Origin: Bryobacteraceae bacterium
GTDB lineage: Bacteria; Acidobacteriota; Terriglobia; Bryobacterales; Bryobacteraceae
Assembly (NCBI GenBank): GCA_025056865.1
Contig: JANWVO010000032.1
Coordinates: forward strand, 1-64,000
Length of the DNA stretch: 64,000 nucleotides
Direction of reading: 5' to 3'
Position numbers and translations under genes: made by a program. Shown here piece by piece: positions 18,137 through 27,642 of this stretch (positions within the stretch are counted from its first letter, which is position 1; each line of letters opens with the position of its first letter). The notes beneath the pieces were generated by a model, which worked only from the letters and a program-made list of their open reading frames with translations, searched no databases and was not told where the DNA came from.

Positions 18137-19375
18137 TCAGCCGCGCCCGGCGGCGGCCCCGGCTCCGTAAGTGCGCTCGACGTAATCGTTCAGCATCGAG
18201 ATGAACTCTTCGACAATGCGCTCGCCGCGCAGCGTCGTCACCAGCTTGCCGTCCACGTACACCGGGGCCTTCGGCTCCTCGAATGTGCCGGGCAGCGAGA
18301 TGCCGATGTTGGCGTGCTTGGACTCGCCCGGGCCGTTCACCACGCACCCCATCACCGCCACCTTCATCTCCTCCACGCCCGCATAGCGCTCTTTCCACGC
18401 CGGCATCTGCTCGCGCAGATAGTTCTGGATCTGCTCCGCCATCTCCTGGAAGAACGTGCTCGTCGTGCGCCCGCAACCCGGACAGGCCGTCACCTGCGGC
18501 GAAAAGCTGCGGATGCCGAGCGATTGCAGGATCTGCTGGCACACCAGCACCTCTTCGGTGCGGTCCCCGTTCGGAGCCGGCGTCAGCGAGGCGCGGATCG
18601 TGTCGCCGATCCCCTCCTGAAGCAGGATCGACAGCGCCGCCGTCGTGGCCACGATGCCCTTGATGCCCATGCCCGCCTCGGTCAGCCCCAGATGCAGCGG
18701 GTAGTCGCACTGCGCGGCCAGCATCCGGTAAACGTCGATCAGGTCCTGCACCCCCGAAACCTTGGCGCTCAGCACGATCCGGTCGTGCGGCAGGCCGTAG
18801 CTCTCCGCCATCCGCGCCGACTCGAGCGCGCTCGCCACGATCGCCCGCTTGGTCACCTCGGCGGCGTCCAGCGGTTCCGGCAGCCGCGCGTTCTCGTCCA
18901 TCATCCGCGTCAGCAGCGCCTGATCGAGCGAGCCCCAGTTCACCCCGATCCGCACCGGCTTGCCGTACTCGATCGCGCATTCGATCATGGTGCGGAAATT
19001 TTCATCGGTTTTTCTTCCGATGTTGACATTTCCCGGATTAATTCGGTATTTGGCCAGGGCTTTTGCGCACTCCGGGTACTTTTTCAGCAGAATATGGCCG
19101 TTGTAATGAAAATCTCCGACAATCGGCGTCCGGAAGCCGAATTTGCCGAGCGTCTCCACGATGCGCGGCACCGCGCGCGCCGCCTCCTCGGTGTTCACCG
19201 TGACGCGCACGATTTCGGAGCCTGCGCGCGCCAGCTCCATCACCTGGTTCACCGTGGCCGCGGCATCGGCAGTGTCCGTGTTCGTCATCGACTGCACCAC
19301 GATCGGGTGCCCGCCGCCGACCTTCACGCCGCCGACGTCCACCGCTACGGTCTTTCGACGCTCGATCTTCGCCAT
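18137..19375 (-). CDS. ispG: 4-hydroxy-3-methylbut-2-enyl diphosphate synthase (flavodoxin/ferredoxin)
   Basis: The 412-residue protein is the penultimate enzyme of the MEP isoprenoid pathway, reducing MEcPP to HMBPP with a [4Fe-4S] cluster. The N-terminal TIM barrel opens with [22 protein letters not shown], and the C-terminal cluster domain shows CPGCGRT and [11 protein letters not shown], with the three ligand cysteines and the ligand Glu in place. Length fits the short bacterial form without the plant-type insert. The ATG at 19375 is chosen over upstream Met codons because GGAGGCGAA lies just before it; an extended -10 TGCTAGAAT is about 20 bases further up. Confidence 0.95.
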   Translation of the reverse strand: MAKIERRKTVAVDVGGVKVGGGHPIVVQSMTNTDTADAAATVNQVMELARAGSEIVRVTVNTEEAARAVPRIVETLGKFGFRTPIVGDFHYNGHILLKKYPECAKALAKYRINPGNVNIGRKTDENFRTMIECAIEYGKPVRIGVNWGSLDQALLTRMMDENARLPEPLDAAEVTKRAIVASALESARMAESYGLPHDRIVLSAKVSGVQDLIDVYRMLAAQCDYPLHLGLTEAGMGIKGIVATTAALSILLQEGIGDTIRASLTPAPNGDRTEEVLVCQQILQSLGIRSFSPQVTACPGCGRTTSTFFQEMAEQIQNYLREQMPAWKERYAGVEEMKVAVMGCVVNGPGESKHANIGISLPGTFEEPKAPVYVDGKLVTTLRGERIVEEFISMLNDYVERTYGAGAAAGRG

Positions 19376-19454
19376 TTCGCCTCCAGAAACATTCATTCTA
19401 GCAATTCTGCACTGCCAAGGCATGGAAACAGATGAGCCTCATAAAAAGATTGGA

Positions 19455-19483
19455 TTGGAAAAATCGCCCATCTGCCATAAAAT
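19455..19483 (+). promoter_or_regulatory. Sigma-70 type promoter with a structured leader before the receiver-like gene
   Basis: TTGGAA at 19455-19460 and TAAAAT at 19478-19483 are separated by exactly 17 bases. The predicted start near 19490 leaves a leader of about 98 bases, long for this genome, containing a GCACCC/GGGTGC hairpin and a possible GCCTG/CAGGC pairing just before the gene. I could not match the leader to a known riboswitch class. Confidence 0.5.
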
Positions 19484-19587
19484 TGAGGATGACGCGGGAC
19501 GCTGGGAGATCCGGACATCGCACCCGCCCGCGGGGTGCCTGCCCTTGGCGAGACAGGCCGCAACGGCCACAAAGGGGGACTTGAGCG

Positions 19588-19971
19588 ATGACAGGCGCTT
19601 CCAACACGGGTCCCGTCCCAAGAAAGGCAGTCCTCTTCTGTCTGGAACCGTCTCTGGCTTCGAGCCTGGAGAAGGAACTGGCCCGGTGTGGTTGTCAGAC
19701 GGAGTCGGCGGGCGGACCCTTGCAGGGTGAGGAGCCGCCCAGGGCCGACATCGTCTTCTGTCCCTCCTCGCACGCGATGCTGCGCAAGGCGATGACCCTG
19801 TTTCCCGGGACGCCGGTCGTCGTCGTCAGCCGTCTGCCCGAGGTCGACGGCTGGCTCGATGCCCTCGAGGAGGGCGCGGCCGACTATTGCGCACCGCCTT
19901 TCGAAACGGTCCAGATCCGCTGGCTGCTGGAAACCCACGCTGGCGGACGCCACTCGATGGCTGCCGCCTGA
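19588..19971 (+). CDS. Degenerate response-regulator receiver-like domain protein
   Basis: The 127-residue protein has the length and strand/helix rhythm of a stand-alone CheY-type receiver: [46 protein letters not shown]. However the usual residues are gone. The acidic pair of strand 1 is replaced (CLE), the phospho-acceptor position in IVFCPSS is not Asp, and the conserved Lys of the KPF motif is Pro (APPF). It is therefore probably a pseudo-receiver that binds a partner without phosphorylation. It is transcribed alone from a clear promoter, ahead of the DUF1385-prfA cluster. Confidence 0.55.
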   Translation: MTGASNTGPVPRKAVLFCLEPSLASSLEKELARCGCQTESAGGPLQGEEPPRADIVFCPSSHAMLRKAMTLFPGTPVVVVSRLPEVDGWLDALEEGAADYCAPPFETVQIRWLLETHAGGRHSMAAA

Positions 19972-20076
19972 CGCGCACGGCGGCCGCTCCGTTCCGCGCA
20001 GGGGCCATCCGCTTCTTTTGTCCGCAACCCCGCCCGCCCCGCTATACTCAAATCAGAGAGAGGCTTTTCGAAAATC

Positions 20077-21081
20077 TTGACGCCTGGATTGTTCCTTCGT
20101 CTGGCTGCGCACGTGCAGCTCCTGCCTGTTCTCGAAAGCGGCGAGGAGACCCTCGTCGGCGGGCAGGCGGTCATGGAGGGCGTCATGATGCGCGCCCCCC
20201 ACAGCTATGCCACCGCGGTGCGGCGCCCGGACGGCGAGGTGGTGATCGACGAACACCCCCTGCCGAAACTGTCCGAAAAGTACCCCGCCTTCCGCCTTCC
20301 CATTCTCCGCGGCATTGGCACCCTTGGGCAGGCGATGGCGCTCGGCGTGAAGGCGCTCCGCTTCTCCGCCGATGTCGCCATGCAGGCGGAAGCGGAAAAG
20401 AACGGCCGCAGCACGGAAGGCGGCGGAAGCAGAGGCGGCGAGATCCCCGGCTGGCTGATGGCGCTCAATCTCGCTTTCTCGTTCGTCTTCTTCATCGCGC
20501 TGTACAAGTTCGTGCCGCTGTGGATCACGACGAAGCTGGAGGACGTCTACCCGGCGCTGCACAACCAGATCCTGTTCAACGTGGTCGACGGCGTCATCCG
20601 CGTCGTCATCTTCCTCGGCTTCCTCTGGCTGATCTCGCGTTGGGCCGACATCCGCCGGGTGTTCGAATACCACGGCGCCGAACACCGCGTGGTCTTCAAC
20701 TTCGAGAGCGGGATGCCCGTCAACGTCGGCAATGCGAGGCTGTTTTCCACCTTCCACCCGCGCTGCGGCACCAGCTTCCTGCTGGTGGTCATGATGGTAT
20801 CCATCGCCGTCTACGCCGTCATCCCCGCTCATGGCTTCCTCGAAAAGATGGCCGTGCGGGTGCTGGCGCTGCCGCTGATCGCCGGGCTCAGCTACGAGGT
20901 CATCCGCTACGCCGCCCGCCGCCGCGCCAGCCTGCTCGCGCTGTTCACGGCGCCCGGGCTGTGGTTGCAGCGGATCACGACGCAGCCGCCTTCCGACAGC
21001 CAGACCGAAGTCGCCATCATTGCCCTGAACCGCGCCATGGCGCTGGAAGAGCAGCAGGGCGGAGAACTGGTGATCGCCTGA
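20077..21081 (+). CDS. DUF1385 (YqhQ-like) polytopic membrane protein
   Basis: The 334-residue protein carries the DUF1385 signature [14 protein letters not shown] near its N-terminus, two to four hydrophobic spans in the middle ([39 protein letters not shown]) and the [14 protein letters not shown] and [15 protein letters not shown] motifs typical of the family. Function is unknown. In many bacteria it sits next to rpmE-prfA-prmC, as here with prfA, whose ATG overlaps its stop by one base. The start is uncertain: a TTG at 20077 has a GAGAGAGG upstream, but a GTG at 20113 would better match relatives that begin close to the GGQ motif. TATACT at 20043-20048 is a likely -10. Confidence 0.8.
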   Translation: MTPGLFLRLAAHVQLLPVLESGEETLVGGQAVMEGVMMRAPHSYATAVRRPDGEVVIDEHPLPKLSEKYPAFRLPILRGIGTLGQAMALGVKALRFSADVAMQAEAEKNGRSTEGGGSRGGEIPGWLMALNLAFSFVFFIALYKFVPLWITTKLEDVYPALHNQILFNVVDGVIRVVIFLGFLWLISRWADIRRVFEYHGAEHRVVFNFESGMPVNVGNARLFSTFHPRCGTSFLLVVMMVSIAVYAVIPAHGFLEKMAVRVLALPLIAGLSYEVIRYAARRRASLLALFTAPGLWLQRITTQPPSDSQTEVAIIALNRAMALEEQQGGELVIA

Positions 21082-22205
21082 TGGACTTCACGCGGCAACT
21101 CGAGGAAGTCGAGCGCAGGTTCGAAGCGCTCACTGCGCAGATGGCCGACCCGGCGGTCATCCAGGATGCCGAGCTGTACCGCAAGACGGCCAAAGCCCAC
21201 CGCGATCTCGAAGAGATCGTGCAGGTGTGGCGCGAATACCGGAAGGTTTCCGAAGACCTGGCCGGTGCGCGGCTCATGCTCGAGGAAAAGGATCCGGATC
21301 TGCGCGAGATGGCCGAGGACGAAATCCGGCGGCTCGAGCCGCGCGAACAGGAACTGCGCGAGCAGCTCAAGATCCTGCTGCTGCCCAAGGACCCCAACGA
21401 CGACAAGGACGTCGTGCTCGAGATCCGCGCCGGCGCGGGCGGCGACGAGGCCAGCCTGTTCGCCGCCGAGGTCTTCCGCATGTACTCCCGCTACGCCGAA
21501 AGCCAGGGCTGGAAGGTGGAGATCACCTCGGTCAGCGAGAGCGAGGCGGGCGGCTTCAAGGAAGTCATCGCCCTCATCAGCGGCGACCGCGTGTATTCGA
21601 AGCTCAAGTACGAAAGCGGCGTGCACCGCGTGCAGCGCGTGCCCGTCACCGAGCAGCAGGGCCGCATCCACACCTCCACCATCACCGTGGCCGTGCTGCC
21701 CGAAGCCGACGAAGTCGAGGTGAAGCTCGACCCGAAGGATCTCCGCATCGACACCTTCTGCTCCTCGGGGCCCGGCGGCCAGAGCGTCAACACCACCTAC
21801 TCGGCCGTCCGCATCACCCATCTGCCCACGGGCCTCGTGGTCACCTGCCAGGACGAGAAGTCGCAGATCAAGAACCGCGCCAAGGCCGAGCGCGTGCTCC
21901 GTTCCCGGCTCTACGAAATGGAGCTTGAGAAGCAGCGCCAGGCCATCGGCGCCGACCGCCGCGCGCAGGTGGGCACCGGCGACCGCTCGGAGAAGATCCG
22001 CACGTACAACTTCAAGGAGAACCGCGTCACCGACCACCGCATCGGGCTGACGCTGTACCAGCTCGACCGCATCATGGAAGGCGAGCTCGACCCGCTCATC
22101 GACGCCTGCACCACCTACTACAACGCGCAGAAGCTCCGCGAGCAGGCCGAAGCGGCGCAGGCGGCGCAGCATGAGGCTTCAGACGGCGCTCCGGCAAGGA
22201 TCTGA
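21081..22205 (+). CDS. prfA: Peptide chain release factor 1
   Basis: The 374-residue protein ends translation at UAA and UAG. It has the coiled-coil N-terminal domain, the RF1-type anticodon-like tripeptide PVT ([14 protein letters not shown]), and the GGQ motif at residues 232-234 in [15 protein letters not shown], whose glutamine is the target of PrmC methylation. The gene encoding that methyltransferase follows and overlaps by 35 bases. It is slightly longer than E. coli RF1, with the added length at the C-terminal Ala/Gln-rich tail. Confidence 0.95.
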   Translation: MDFTRQLEEVERRFEALTAQMADPAVIQDAELYRKTAKAHRDLEEIVQVWREYRKVSEDLAGARLMLEEKDPDLREMAEDEIRRLEPREQELREQLKILLLPKDPNDDKDVVLEIRAGAGGDEASLFAAEVFRMYSRYAESQGWKVEITSVSESEAGGFKEVIALISGDRVYSKLKYESGVHRVQRVPVTEQQGRIHTSTITVAVLPEADEVEVKLDPKDLRIDTFCSSGPGGQSVNTTYSAVRITHLPTGLVVTCQDEKSQIKNRAKAERVLRSRLYEMELEKQRQAIGADRRAQVGTGDRSEKIRTYNFKENRVTDHRIGLTLYQLDRIMEGELDPLIDACTTYYNAQKLREQAEAAQAAQHEASDGAPARI

Positions 22206-22998
22206 GATCCTCGCATCCGCCGGCATCCCCGAGCCGCGGCTCACCGCCGAAGTGCTGCTCTGCCACGCGCTCCGCAGGGAACGCGCCTGGCTGTACGCGC
22301 ATCCCGAGCATGAACTGACCACCGTCGAGTGGATCCACTACGGCCGATACCTGCACGAGCGTCTCCAGGGCAGGCCGGTACAGTACATCACGCGGAAGCA
22401 GGAGTTCTACGGCCGCGAGTTCGAAGTGACCCCCGCGGTGCTCATCCCGCGGCCCGAAACCGAGCACGTCGTCGAACAGGCGCTGAAGGCCGCCCGCGGC
22501 GCGCGCCGCGTGCTCGACATCTGCACTGGCAGCGGCAACCTGGCCGTGACCCTCGCGCTCGAACTCGGCGCCGCCGCCGTCGGCACCGACATCAGCTTCG
22601 CGGCGCTCGAGGTGGCGCGGCGCAACGCGCGCCGGCACGGGGCCCGCGTCGAATGGGTGCAGTGCGACCTCGCCTCGGGCCTTTCGGGGCGCTTCGATCT
22701 CATCGTCTCCAATCCGCCGTACATTCCGCTGGAGGAGATCGCCCGGCTCCAGCGCGAGGTGCGCGACTACGAACCGCGCCTCGCGCTCGAGGGCGGTCCC
22801 GGCGGCGCCGCCTTCTACCCGCGCATCGTCAGAGAAGCCGAGCGGCTGCTCGCGCCCGGCGGCTGGCTGATCGTCGAGATCGGCTACCAGGGCGAGCAGG
22901 CGGCGCGCTGCGCCTTCGGCCCCGCATGGACCGACGCCGCCACGGAGTATGATCTTGCGGGGTGGCCGCGCGTCGTGCGCGCGCGCTTTGCGCCGTGA
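22171..22998 (+). CDS. prmC: Release factor glutamine N5-methyltransferase
   Basis: The 275-residue SAM-dependent enzyme methylates the GGQ glutamine of release factors. It shows an N-terminal helical recognition domain, the SAM loop [16 protein letters not shown], and the catalytic NPPY motif in [13 protein letters not shown]. The gene overlaps prfA by 35 bases, so substrate and modifier are co-translated. Its stop overlaps the dinB GTG as GTGA. Confidence 0.95.
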   Translation: MRLQTALRQGSEILASAGIPEPRLTAEVLLCHALRRERAWLYAHPEHELTTVEWIHYGRYLHERLQGRPVQYITRKQEFYGREFEVTPAVLIPRPETEHVVEQALKAARGARRVLDICTGSGNLAVTLALELGAAAVGTDISFAALEVARRNARRHGARVEWVQCDLASGLSGRFDLIVSNPPYIPLEEIARLQREVRDYEPRLALEGGPGGAAFYPRIVREAERLLAPGGWLIVEIGYQGEQAARCAFGPAWTDAATEYDLAGWPRVVRARFAP

Positions 22999-24260
22999 GA
23001 GTCATCTTCCACGTCGACATGGACGCCTTCTTCGTCTCGGTCGAAGAGCTGTTCGACCCGTCGCTGAAGGGCAAGCCGGTCGTCGTCGGCGGGCAGAAGC
23101 ACGAACGCGGCGTGGTGGCGGCAGCGTCTTACGAGGCGCGCAGGTACGGCGTGCACTCGGCGATGCCCCTGCGCACGGCGGCGCGGCTGTGCCCGCACGC
23201 CATCTTCCTCGACGGCCATCCCGAGCGCTACCGCGAATACTCGCACCGCGTCCACGGCGTGCTGCTCGAATTCACGCCGCGCGTCTCGATGGCGAGCGTC
23301 GATGAAGCCTATCTCGACATGACCGGAACAGAGCGGCTGTGGGGCCCGCCGCTGCGCGCCGCCACGCTGCTGCACGAGCGGATGAAAGAGCGGACGGGCC
23401 TCAATTGCTCGATCGGCATCGCCGCCTCCAAGATGCTCGCCAAGGTGTGCTCGGACTTCGCCAAGCCGAACGGCATCGCGTGGGTGCCGCCGGGCATGGA
23501 GGCGGCGTTTCTGGCGCCGCTCGACGTCAGCCGCATTCCTGGCGTGGGCGCGGTGACCGCGCAGCGGCTTCGCGAAATGGGCATCCGCAAGGCAGGCGAT
23601 CTGGCGCGGCTCGACGAGGACTTCCTGCTGCGGCGCTTCGGCCGTTGGGGGCTTGCGCTGGCGGGCAAGGCGCGCGGCGCCGATGCCGGAGCCTGGTTCG
23701 AGGGCGAGATCGGGGCCTACGAGGATCCGAAGAGCATCTCCCATGAGCACACTTTTCCGGAAGACGTGCGGGACCAGCAGGTGCTGGAAGCGACCCTGGC
23801 GCGGCAGGCCGAAAAAGTGGGCCGCCGCCTCCGCGAGCACGGCCTGTTCGCCCGCACTGTGGAACTGAAGCTGCGCTATGCCGACTTCACCACGCTCAGC
23901 CGCTCGCACACGCTCGCCGAGGCCACCGATGTCGACGCCGACCTGATCGCCGTCTCGCGCTCGCTGTTCCGGAAGACGTGGAAGCAGGGCGCGCCCGTGC
24001 GCCTGATCGGCATGGGCGTTTCGGGGCTGAGCGAGAGCCAGGGCCAGGTGTCGCTGCTCGATGCGGAGAAGAAGGAGCGCGCGCGGGCGGCGCTGGCCGC
24101 CGCCGACCGCATCCGCGACCGCTTCGGCGAAAAGATCGTCCAGACGGCCGCGGCCCTGCCCGGCGAGCACGCCGAAAAAGTGCACGAAAATCCTGTGGGA
24201 TTGCCTGGAAAACAGCCACGGAAGAAACCGGAAAAAAGGGACAATGGCGCCCGTGCCTGA
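22995..24260 (+). CDS. dinB: DNA polymerase IV (Y-family translesion polymerase)
   Basis: The 421-residue protein copies damaged templates. The catalytic motifs are FHVDMDAFFVSVEE and MASVDEAYLDMTG, giving the metal-binding acidic triad; SIGIAASKMLAKVCSDFAKPNG is the Y-family palm signature, followed by the HhH thumb (IPGVGAVTAQRLREMG) and the little-finger domain. The GTG start is set by the family's [12 protein letters not shown] beginning and overlaps prmC. The C-terminus is a Lys-rich tail after residue ~385 and I see no clear clamp-binding QxxL(F) peptide except QGQVSLLD at the end of the little finger, which fits. Coupling of an SOS polymerase to a translation operon is uncommon; no LexA box is visible. 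Confidence 0.93.
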   Translation: MRVIFHVDMDAFFVSVEELFDPSLKGKPVVVGGQKHERGVVAAASYEARRYGVHSAMPLRTAARLCPHAIFLDGHPERYREYSHRVHGVLLEFTPRVSMASVDEAYLDMTGTERLWGPPLRAATLLHERMKERTGLNCSIGIAASKMLAKVCSDFAKPNGIAWVPPGMEAAFLAPLDVSRIPGVGAVTAQRLREMGIRKAGDLARLDEDFLLRRFGRWGLALAGKARGADAGAWFEGEIGAYEDPKSISHEHTFPEDVRDQQVLEATLARQAEKVGRRLREHGLFARTVELKLRYADFTTLSRSHTLAEATDVDADLIAVSRSLFRKTWKQGAPVRLIGMGVSGLSESQGQVSLLDAEKKERARAALAAADRIRDRFGEKIVQTAAALPGEHAEKVHENPVGLPGKQPRKKPEKRDNGARA

Positions 24261-24305
24261 GCCGGACGGCCAGCGCGGGCCGTCTGCGCGGCCCTCCGCG
24301 CCGCA

Positions 24306-25529
24306 TCAGCGCCGGGCAGCGGCCGTTTCCCTGGCTGCTTCCGAAGGCGCATGCGCCGCGCGCCACGCCCACCATGCCGCCGCCAGCGAGAAGAAAGCCC
24401 CGCTCCAGTAAGGCGCGCCCTGGCCGACGTGGTCAAAGACCGCGCCCGCCCACACGGGCCCGATGATCCGCGTCAGGCTGGCCGCCGATTGGGCAGTGCC
24501 CAGCAGCGCGCCCTGCTCGTCGGCTCCGGCGCGGCTCGAAAGGATGCCGGCCAGCGCCGGGCCGGCCAGCCCGTAGCCGAGCGCGGAAAGCGCCACCGAC
24601 GCATACAGCATCCAGACGGCGCGGGACCCCGCCGCCACGGCAAAGCCTGCGGCGAACAGCGCAGAGCCCGCCACGGCAAGCCTGCCCTCGCTCGTCCGCT
24701 TCGTCAGCCGCCGCAGCAGATATCCCTGGGTCAATGCCGCCATCAGGCCGAGAAAGGCGAAAAGGAACGCGTTGCCGCTGGCATCGAGGCCGAACCGCGC
24801 GTGGGTGAACACCGGGAAATTCGTCTGGAGGCCCGCCATGGCGAAGTTCAGCGCAAACGTGGCGAGGATCAGTTCGCGGAAAGCGGAGCGGCGCAGCGCG
24901 CTTCCGATCTGCCCAAAAGGATCGAGGTCGCGCCAACCTACGGCCCGCGCGGCTCGCCGCTCGGGCGGCAGCGTCTCCTTCAGCGTGGCCGTGGCCAGCA
25001 GGAGCGTCACCAGAGACAGGGCGCCGGAGGCATAGGCTGGCGCCGAAAGGCTGACGCGGCTCAGCGCGCCGCCCAGCGCAGGCCCGAGAATGAACCCTAG
25101 CCCGAAGGCGGCGCCGATCAGCCCGAAGTTTTTTGCCCGGTCCCGCGGCTCGCTGATGTCGGCGATATAGGCCTGCGCAGCCGTCACCGATCCGCCCGCG
25201 AATCCCGACAGCAGGCGCGCGGCAAACAGCACCGGCAGCGACCAGGCTGCGCCGAACAGGAAATAGCTGGCGGCCGTGCCCGCCAGGCACACGAGAAGCA
25301 CCGGCCGCCGGCCGCGCCGGTCCGACCATGCGCCGAGCAACGGCGCAGCGACGAACTGCGCCGCAGAGAAGGCCAGTGCCAGCAGGCCGACGGTCAGCGC
25401 ATCCTCGCGGTAGGGTTTTACGACGAACGGGATCACGGGCGCGAGGATGCCTGCCCCCATCAGGTCAAGAAAGACAATGAGAAAGATCGCGCCGAGCGCC
25501 CCGCGCGCCGGCTGCCTGGAACCCTCCAC
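24306..25529 (-). CDS. MFS drug-type antiporter, TetA-like (12 membrane segments)
   Basis: The 407-residue protein has about 12 hydrophobic spans and the DHA1/TetA motifs: [11 protein letters not shown] in segment 1, the loop [14 protein letters not shown] (motif A), and [12 protein letters not shown] in segment 5 (motif C), which mark drug:proton antiporters. The substrate cannot be read from sequence; tetracycline resistance should not be assumed. The start is a GTG at 25529 with GAGAGG just upstream. It stands between dinB (convergent, 45-base gap) and the ferredoxin gene (divergent). Confidence 0.8.
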   Translation of the reverse strand: MEGSRQPARGALGAIFLIVFLDLMGAGILAPVIPFVVKPYREDALTVGLLALAFSAAQFVAAPLLGAWSDRRGRRPVLLVCLAGTAASYFLFGAAWSLPVLFAARLLSGFAGGSVTAAQAYIADISEPRDRAKNFGLIGAAFGLGFILGPALGGALSRVSLSAPAYASGALSLVTLLLATATLKETLPPERRAARAVGWRDLDPFGQIGSALRRSAFRELILATFALNFAMAGLQTNFPVFTHARFGLDASGNAFLFAFLGLMAALTQGYLLRRLTKRTSEGRLAVAGSALFAAGFAVAAGSRAVWMLYASVALSALGYGLAGPALAGILSSRAGADEQGALLGTAQSAASLTRIIGPVWAGAVFDHVGQGAPYWSGAFFSLAAAWWAWRAAHAPSEAARETAAARR

Positions 25530-25638
25530 GCTTTCATCCTCTCATGACGCGCCTGGCCAGACACACGGCACCAGTGCGCTCCTCCTGCCGGAGAGCCCGG
25601 ACCGGCCTGCCCGCAACCCTGTGCCAGAATCAGAATCA

Positions 25639-26115
25639 ATGCCGCTGGTGACGCTCACGGTCAACGGTGCGCCGCGCACTGCGCGCGTCCCCGCGGGCGC
25701 GTCGCTGCTCGAGTTCCTCCACGACGGCCTTGGGCTCAGCGGCGTGCGGCTCGGGTGCGAGGACGGCGTCTGCGGCGCATGCACCGTGCTGGTGGACGGA
25801 CGCGCCGTGCGGGCGTGCACCATCACCGCCGCTTCCTGCGCGGGCAGGCGCATCGTCACGCTGGAAGGACTCTCTTCCGGCGGGCGGCTGCATCCGCTGC
25901 AAGAGGCGTTCCTTCGCCACGGCGCATTGCGTTGCGGCTTCTGTACGCCGGGCATGATTCTGGAAGCGGCGGCTCTGCTGGACGACCCGAGGGCGCAGGT
26001 CACGCGGCGGCGGCTGCGCCAGATCGTGGAAAGCCACGTCTGCCACTGCGGCATGAAGGCGCGGATCCTCGAGGCAGTCGAAGACGCCGCCATCCGCATG
26101 GGGCGGCTGAAATAG
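25639..26115 (+). CDS. Orphan [2Fe-2S] small subunit of a xanthine-dehydrogenase-family enzyme (CoxS/IorA-like)
   Basis: The 158-residue protein has both iron-sulfur domains of the family. The plant-type cluster motif is CEDGVCGACTVLVDG with a distal cysteine in VRACTITA, and the helical cluster uses CGFCTPGM and CHCG. The last motif lacks the usual CRCTGY form and resembles isoquinoline/aldehyde-type subunits. These proteins pass electrons from a molybdenum subunit, yet no CoxL/XdhB-type large subunit or FAD subunit lies on either side: an MFS transporter is divergent and a repeat-bearing gap follows. The partner must be elsewhere, or the gene is a remnant. The ATG at 25639 begins the MPLVTLTVNG consensus. 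Confidence 0.85.
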   Translation: MPLVTLTVNGAPRTARVPAGASLLEFLHDGLGLSGVRLGCEDGVCGACTVLVDGRAVRACTITAASCAGRRIVTLEGLSSGGRLHPLQEAFLRHGALRCGFCTPGMILEAAALLDDPRAQVTRRRLRQIVESHVCHCGMKARILEAVEDAAIRMGRLK

Positions 26116-26515
26116 GCCCTCCATGATGCCCGGGAATGCCGGGCGGATTTCCGCAGCGGCGCCGCTGCCCTGCACCGCCTTCTGCCTGCGGGCAGCGCCC
26201 GGTTCGTTTTTGCAGACACGAGCCTGCTGCCCAGCCCTTTCTGTTTCGCCTTCCTTGCGCCTGTCTTGATTTTCGGTTCGTTTTTGCGATTTGCGCCGGT
26301 CCGTAAAACATGCAGGCTGCGCAACGATGGGGGAGTTCTGCTGAATGCCGTGCTTCCAGGGAGGTTCGCCTTGCTATTGCCTGTCATGGTTTCCGGTTCG
26401 TTTTTGCAGATTCCGCAGGTCCGGCCCGCGCCCGCAAGCCCGGCCATCAAATGCACAGGGACAGACACGCGCGCCGGCGGCCCGAAGGGCCGGGCACTGT
26501 TCCACGAGGCAAAGT
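26116..26515. other. 400-base gap holding dispersed direct repeats, no supported gene
   Basis: This stretch between the ferredoxin gene and the AraC regulator has no credible ORF but contains three copies of a core CGGTTCGTTTTTGC at 26200, 26274 and 26394. The base composition, with T-runs, differs from flanking DNA. Confidence 0.6.
26245..26423. repeat. Intergenic direct repeat, ~59-base unit at 120-base spacing plus a short third copy
   Basis: Bases 26245-26303 and 26365-26423 align without gaps at an offset of exactly 120; the 44 bases from 26260 and from 26380 differ at only 8 positions. A third, shorter copy shares the core CGGTTCGTTTTTGC at 26200-26213. Read on the minus strand the cores translate as KNEP/KTNR-like pseudo-peptides in one long open frame. 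That habit recalls degenerate intergenic repeats that have been mistranslated as small proteins in planctomycetes and relatives; this comparison is from memory. They look like a decaying dispersed repeat family. Confidence 0.7.
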
Positions 26516-27475
26516 TCAGGCGGCGCTGGGCACGGGACCTTCGCCGCGGCGCAGCCGCTGGATGTCGCGCGCCGGCGGCAGGCCAAACAGGCGCCGGTAC
26601 TCGCGGCTGAACTGGCTCACGCTCTGATAGCCCACCGCAAAGGCGGCCGTGGAAGCGTCCATCCCTTCCACGAGCATCCGGTGCCTCGCCGCCTGGAGGC
26701 GCAACTGCTTCTGGTATTGCAACGGGCTCATGCCGGTCAGGGCGCGGAAGTGGTGGTGCAGCGTGGAGACGCCCATGCCGGCATGCCGGGCCAGCTCCGC
26801 CATGCAGAGCGGCTTCGTGTAGTTCGCCCGCAGCCATGCGATGGCGCGGGCCGCGCGGTTGCTGAAATTGCCCCGCGTGGCAATGGCGCGCAGCAGCCCG
26901 CCCTGCGGGCTTTTCAGCACGCGCCAGGCGAGCTCGAGCTGGAGAAGGCGGTAGAGGAAGGGCGCGTCCCCGGGCGTATCCAGCAGCTCCAGGAGCCGCC
27001 AGCATGCGCCCAGCAGCGCCTCGTCCGCGCGCCCCACGGCCAGGCCGCGCTGATCGGGCGCGCCGCGCGGCACGGCCAGGTCCTCCCGGCCCAGCACCTC
27101 CTGGAGCGCGTCCATCTCCAGGCGCACGCGCATAGACAGAAACGGCGCCCCGGCCGCGGCTTCCAGAATCTGGCTCTGGATGGGCGCATCGATGGCGGAC
27201 ACGAGGCACGATCCTTCTTCGCACAGGTATTCCGTGCCGCCCAGCCCGATCAGCTTGCGGCCCTGCGCGAACAGGGTGAGGCTGGGTTCGCAGGTGGTCC
27301 AATAGCAGGGGCTCGGCGCGGAGTGCCGGAACAGGACCAGGCCATCGATGGCCGTCGGATTCGCTCCTTCCGCCTGCGCCAGCGCGGTGATCCGCGCAAC
27401 GATGGCCCGCAGCAGCTCCGCAGCGCGCGGACTCGAGACAGACTGCTCCGGCCTGTGCCGCATGGCGGTCGCCAC
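26516..27475 (-). CDS. AraC-family regulator with AraC_N domain (YqhC-like)
   Basis: The 319-residue protein has an N-terminal AraC_N-type sensing domain (residues ~25-180; CEPSLTLFAQGRKLIGLGGTEY and SAIDAPIQSQILEA are typical of the YqhC-like group) and a C-terminal double helix-turn-helix, with CMAELARHAGMGVSTLHHHF and AVGYQSVSQFSREYRRLFG. It is divergent from the Zn-alcohol dehydrogenase/SDR pair and probably controls it, as YqhC controls yqhD in E. coli. The GTG at 27475 lies six bases after an extended -10 (TGC-TAGGAT), which argues for a leaderless start there; an ATG 12 bases downstream with AGGTGG is the alternative. Confidence 0.85.
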   Translation of the reverse strand: MATAMRHRPEQSVSSPRAAELLRAIVARITALAQAEGANPTAIDGLVLFRHSAPSPCYWTTCEPSLTLFAQGRKLIGLGGTEYLCEEGSCLVSAIDAPIQSQILEAAAGAPFLSMRVRLEMDALQEVLGREDLAVPRGAPDQRGLAVGRADEALLGACWRLLELLDTPGDAPFLYRLLQLELAWRVLKSPQGGLLRAIATRGNFSNRAARAIAWLRANYTKPLCMAELARHAGMGVSTLHHHFRALTGMSPLQYQKQLRLQAARHRMLVEGMDASTAAFAVGYQSVSQFSREYRRLFGLPPARDIQRLRRGEGPVPSAA

Positions 27476-27642
27476 CTGCTGATCCTAGCATACCGGCAAC
27501 CCGGAACCGCGCAGCCCGGAATTGCCCGCCCGGACACGATCAGGCAAAGAACCGGAAGGATCGGGAGAGCCCAATCCAAGTGGCACACTTACGCTGGAAC
27601 AAGAGCGCCGCGCCACTGGCGCCCATACTGACGGAGGCTGCC

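Noticed and set aside
19490-19587. A c-di-GMP or other known riboswitch in the receiver-gene leader
   Set aside because: There is a hairpin-rich leader, but none of the conserved cores I could test by eye is present.
24306-25529. A tetracycline-resistance call for the MFS transporter
   Set aside because: Motifs fit the whole DHA1 drug antiporter group; nothing in the sequence fixes tetracycline as substrate and there is no tetR-type neighbour.
26116-26515. A CRISPR array, suggested by regularly repeated cores
   Set aside because: Only three copies, at unequal distances of 74 and 120 bases, imperfect repeats, and no cas genes.
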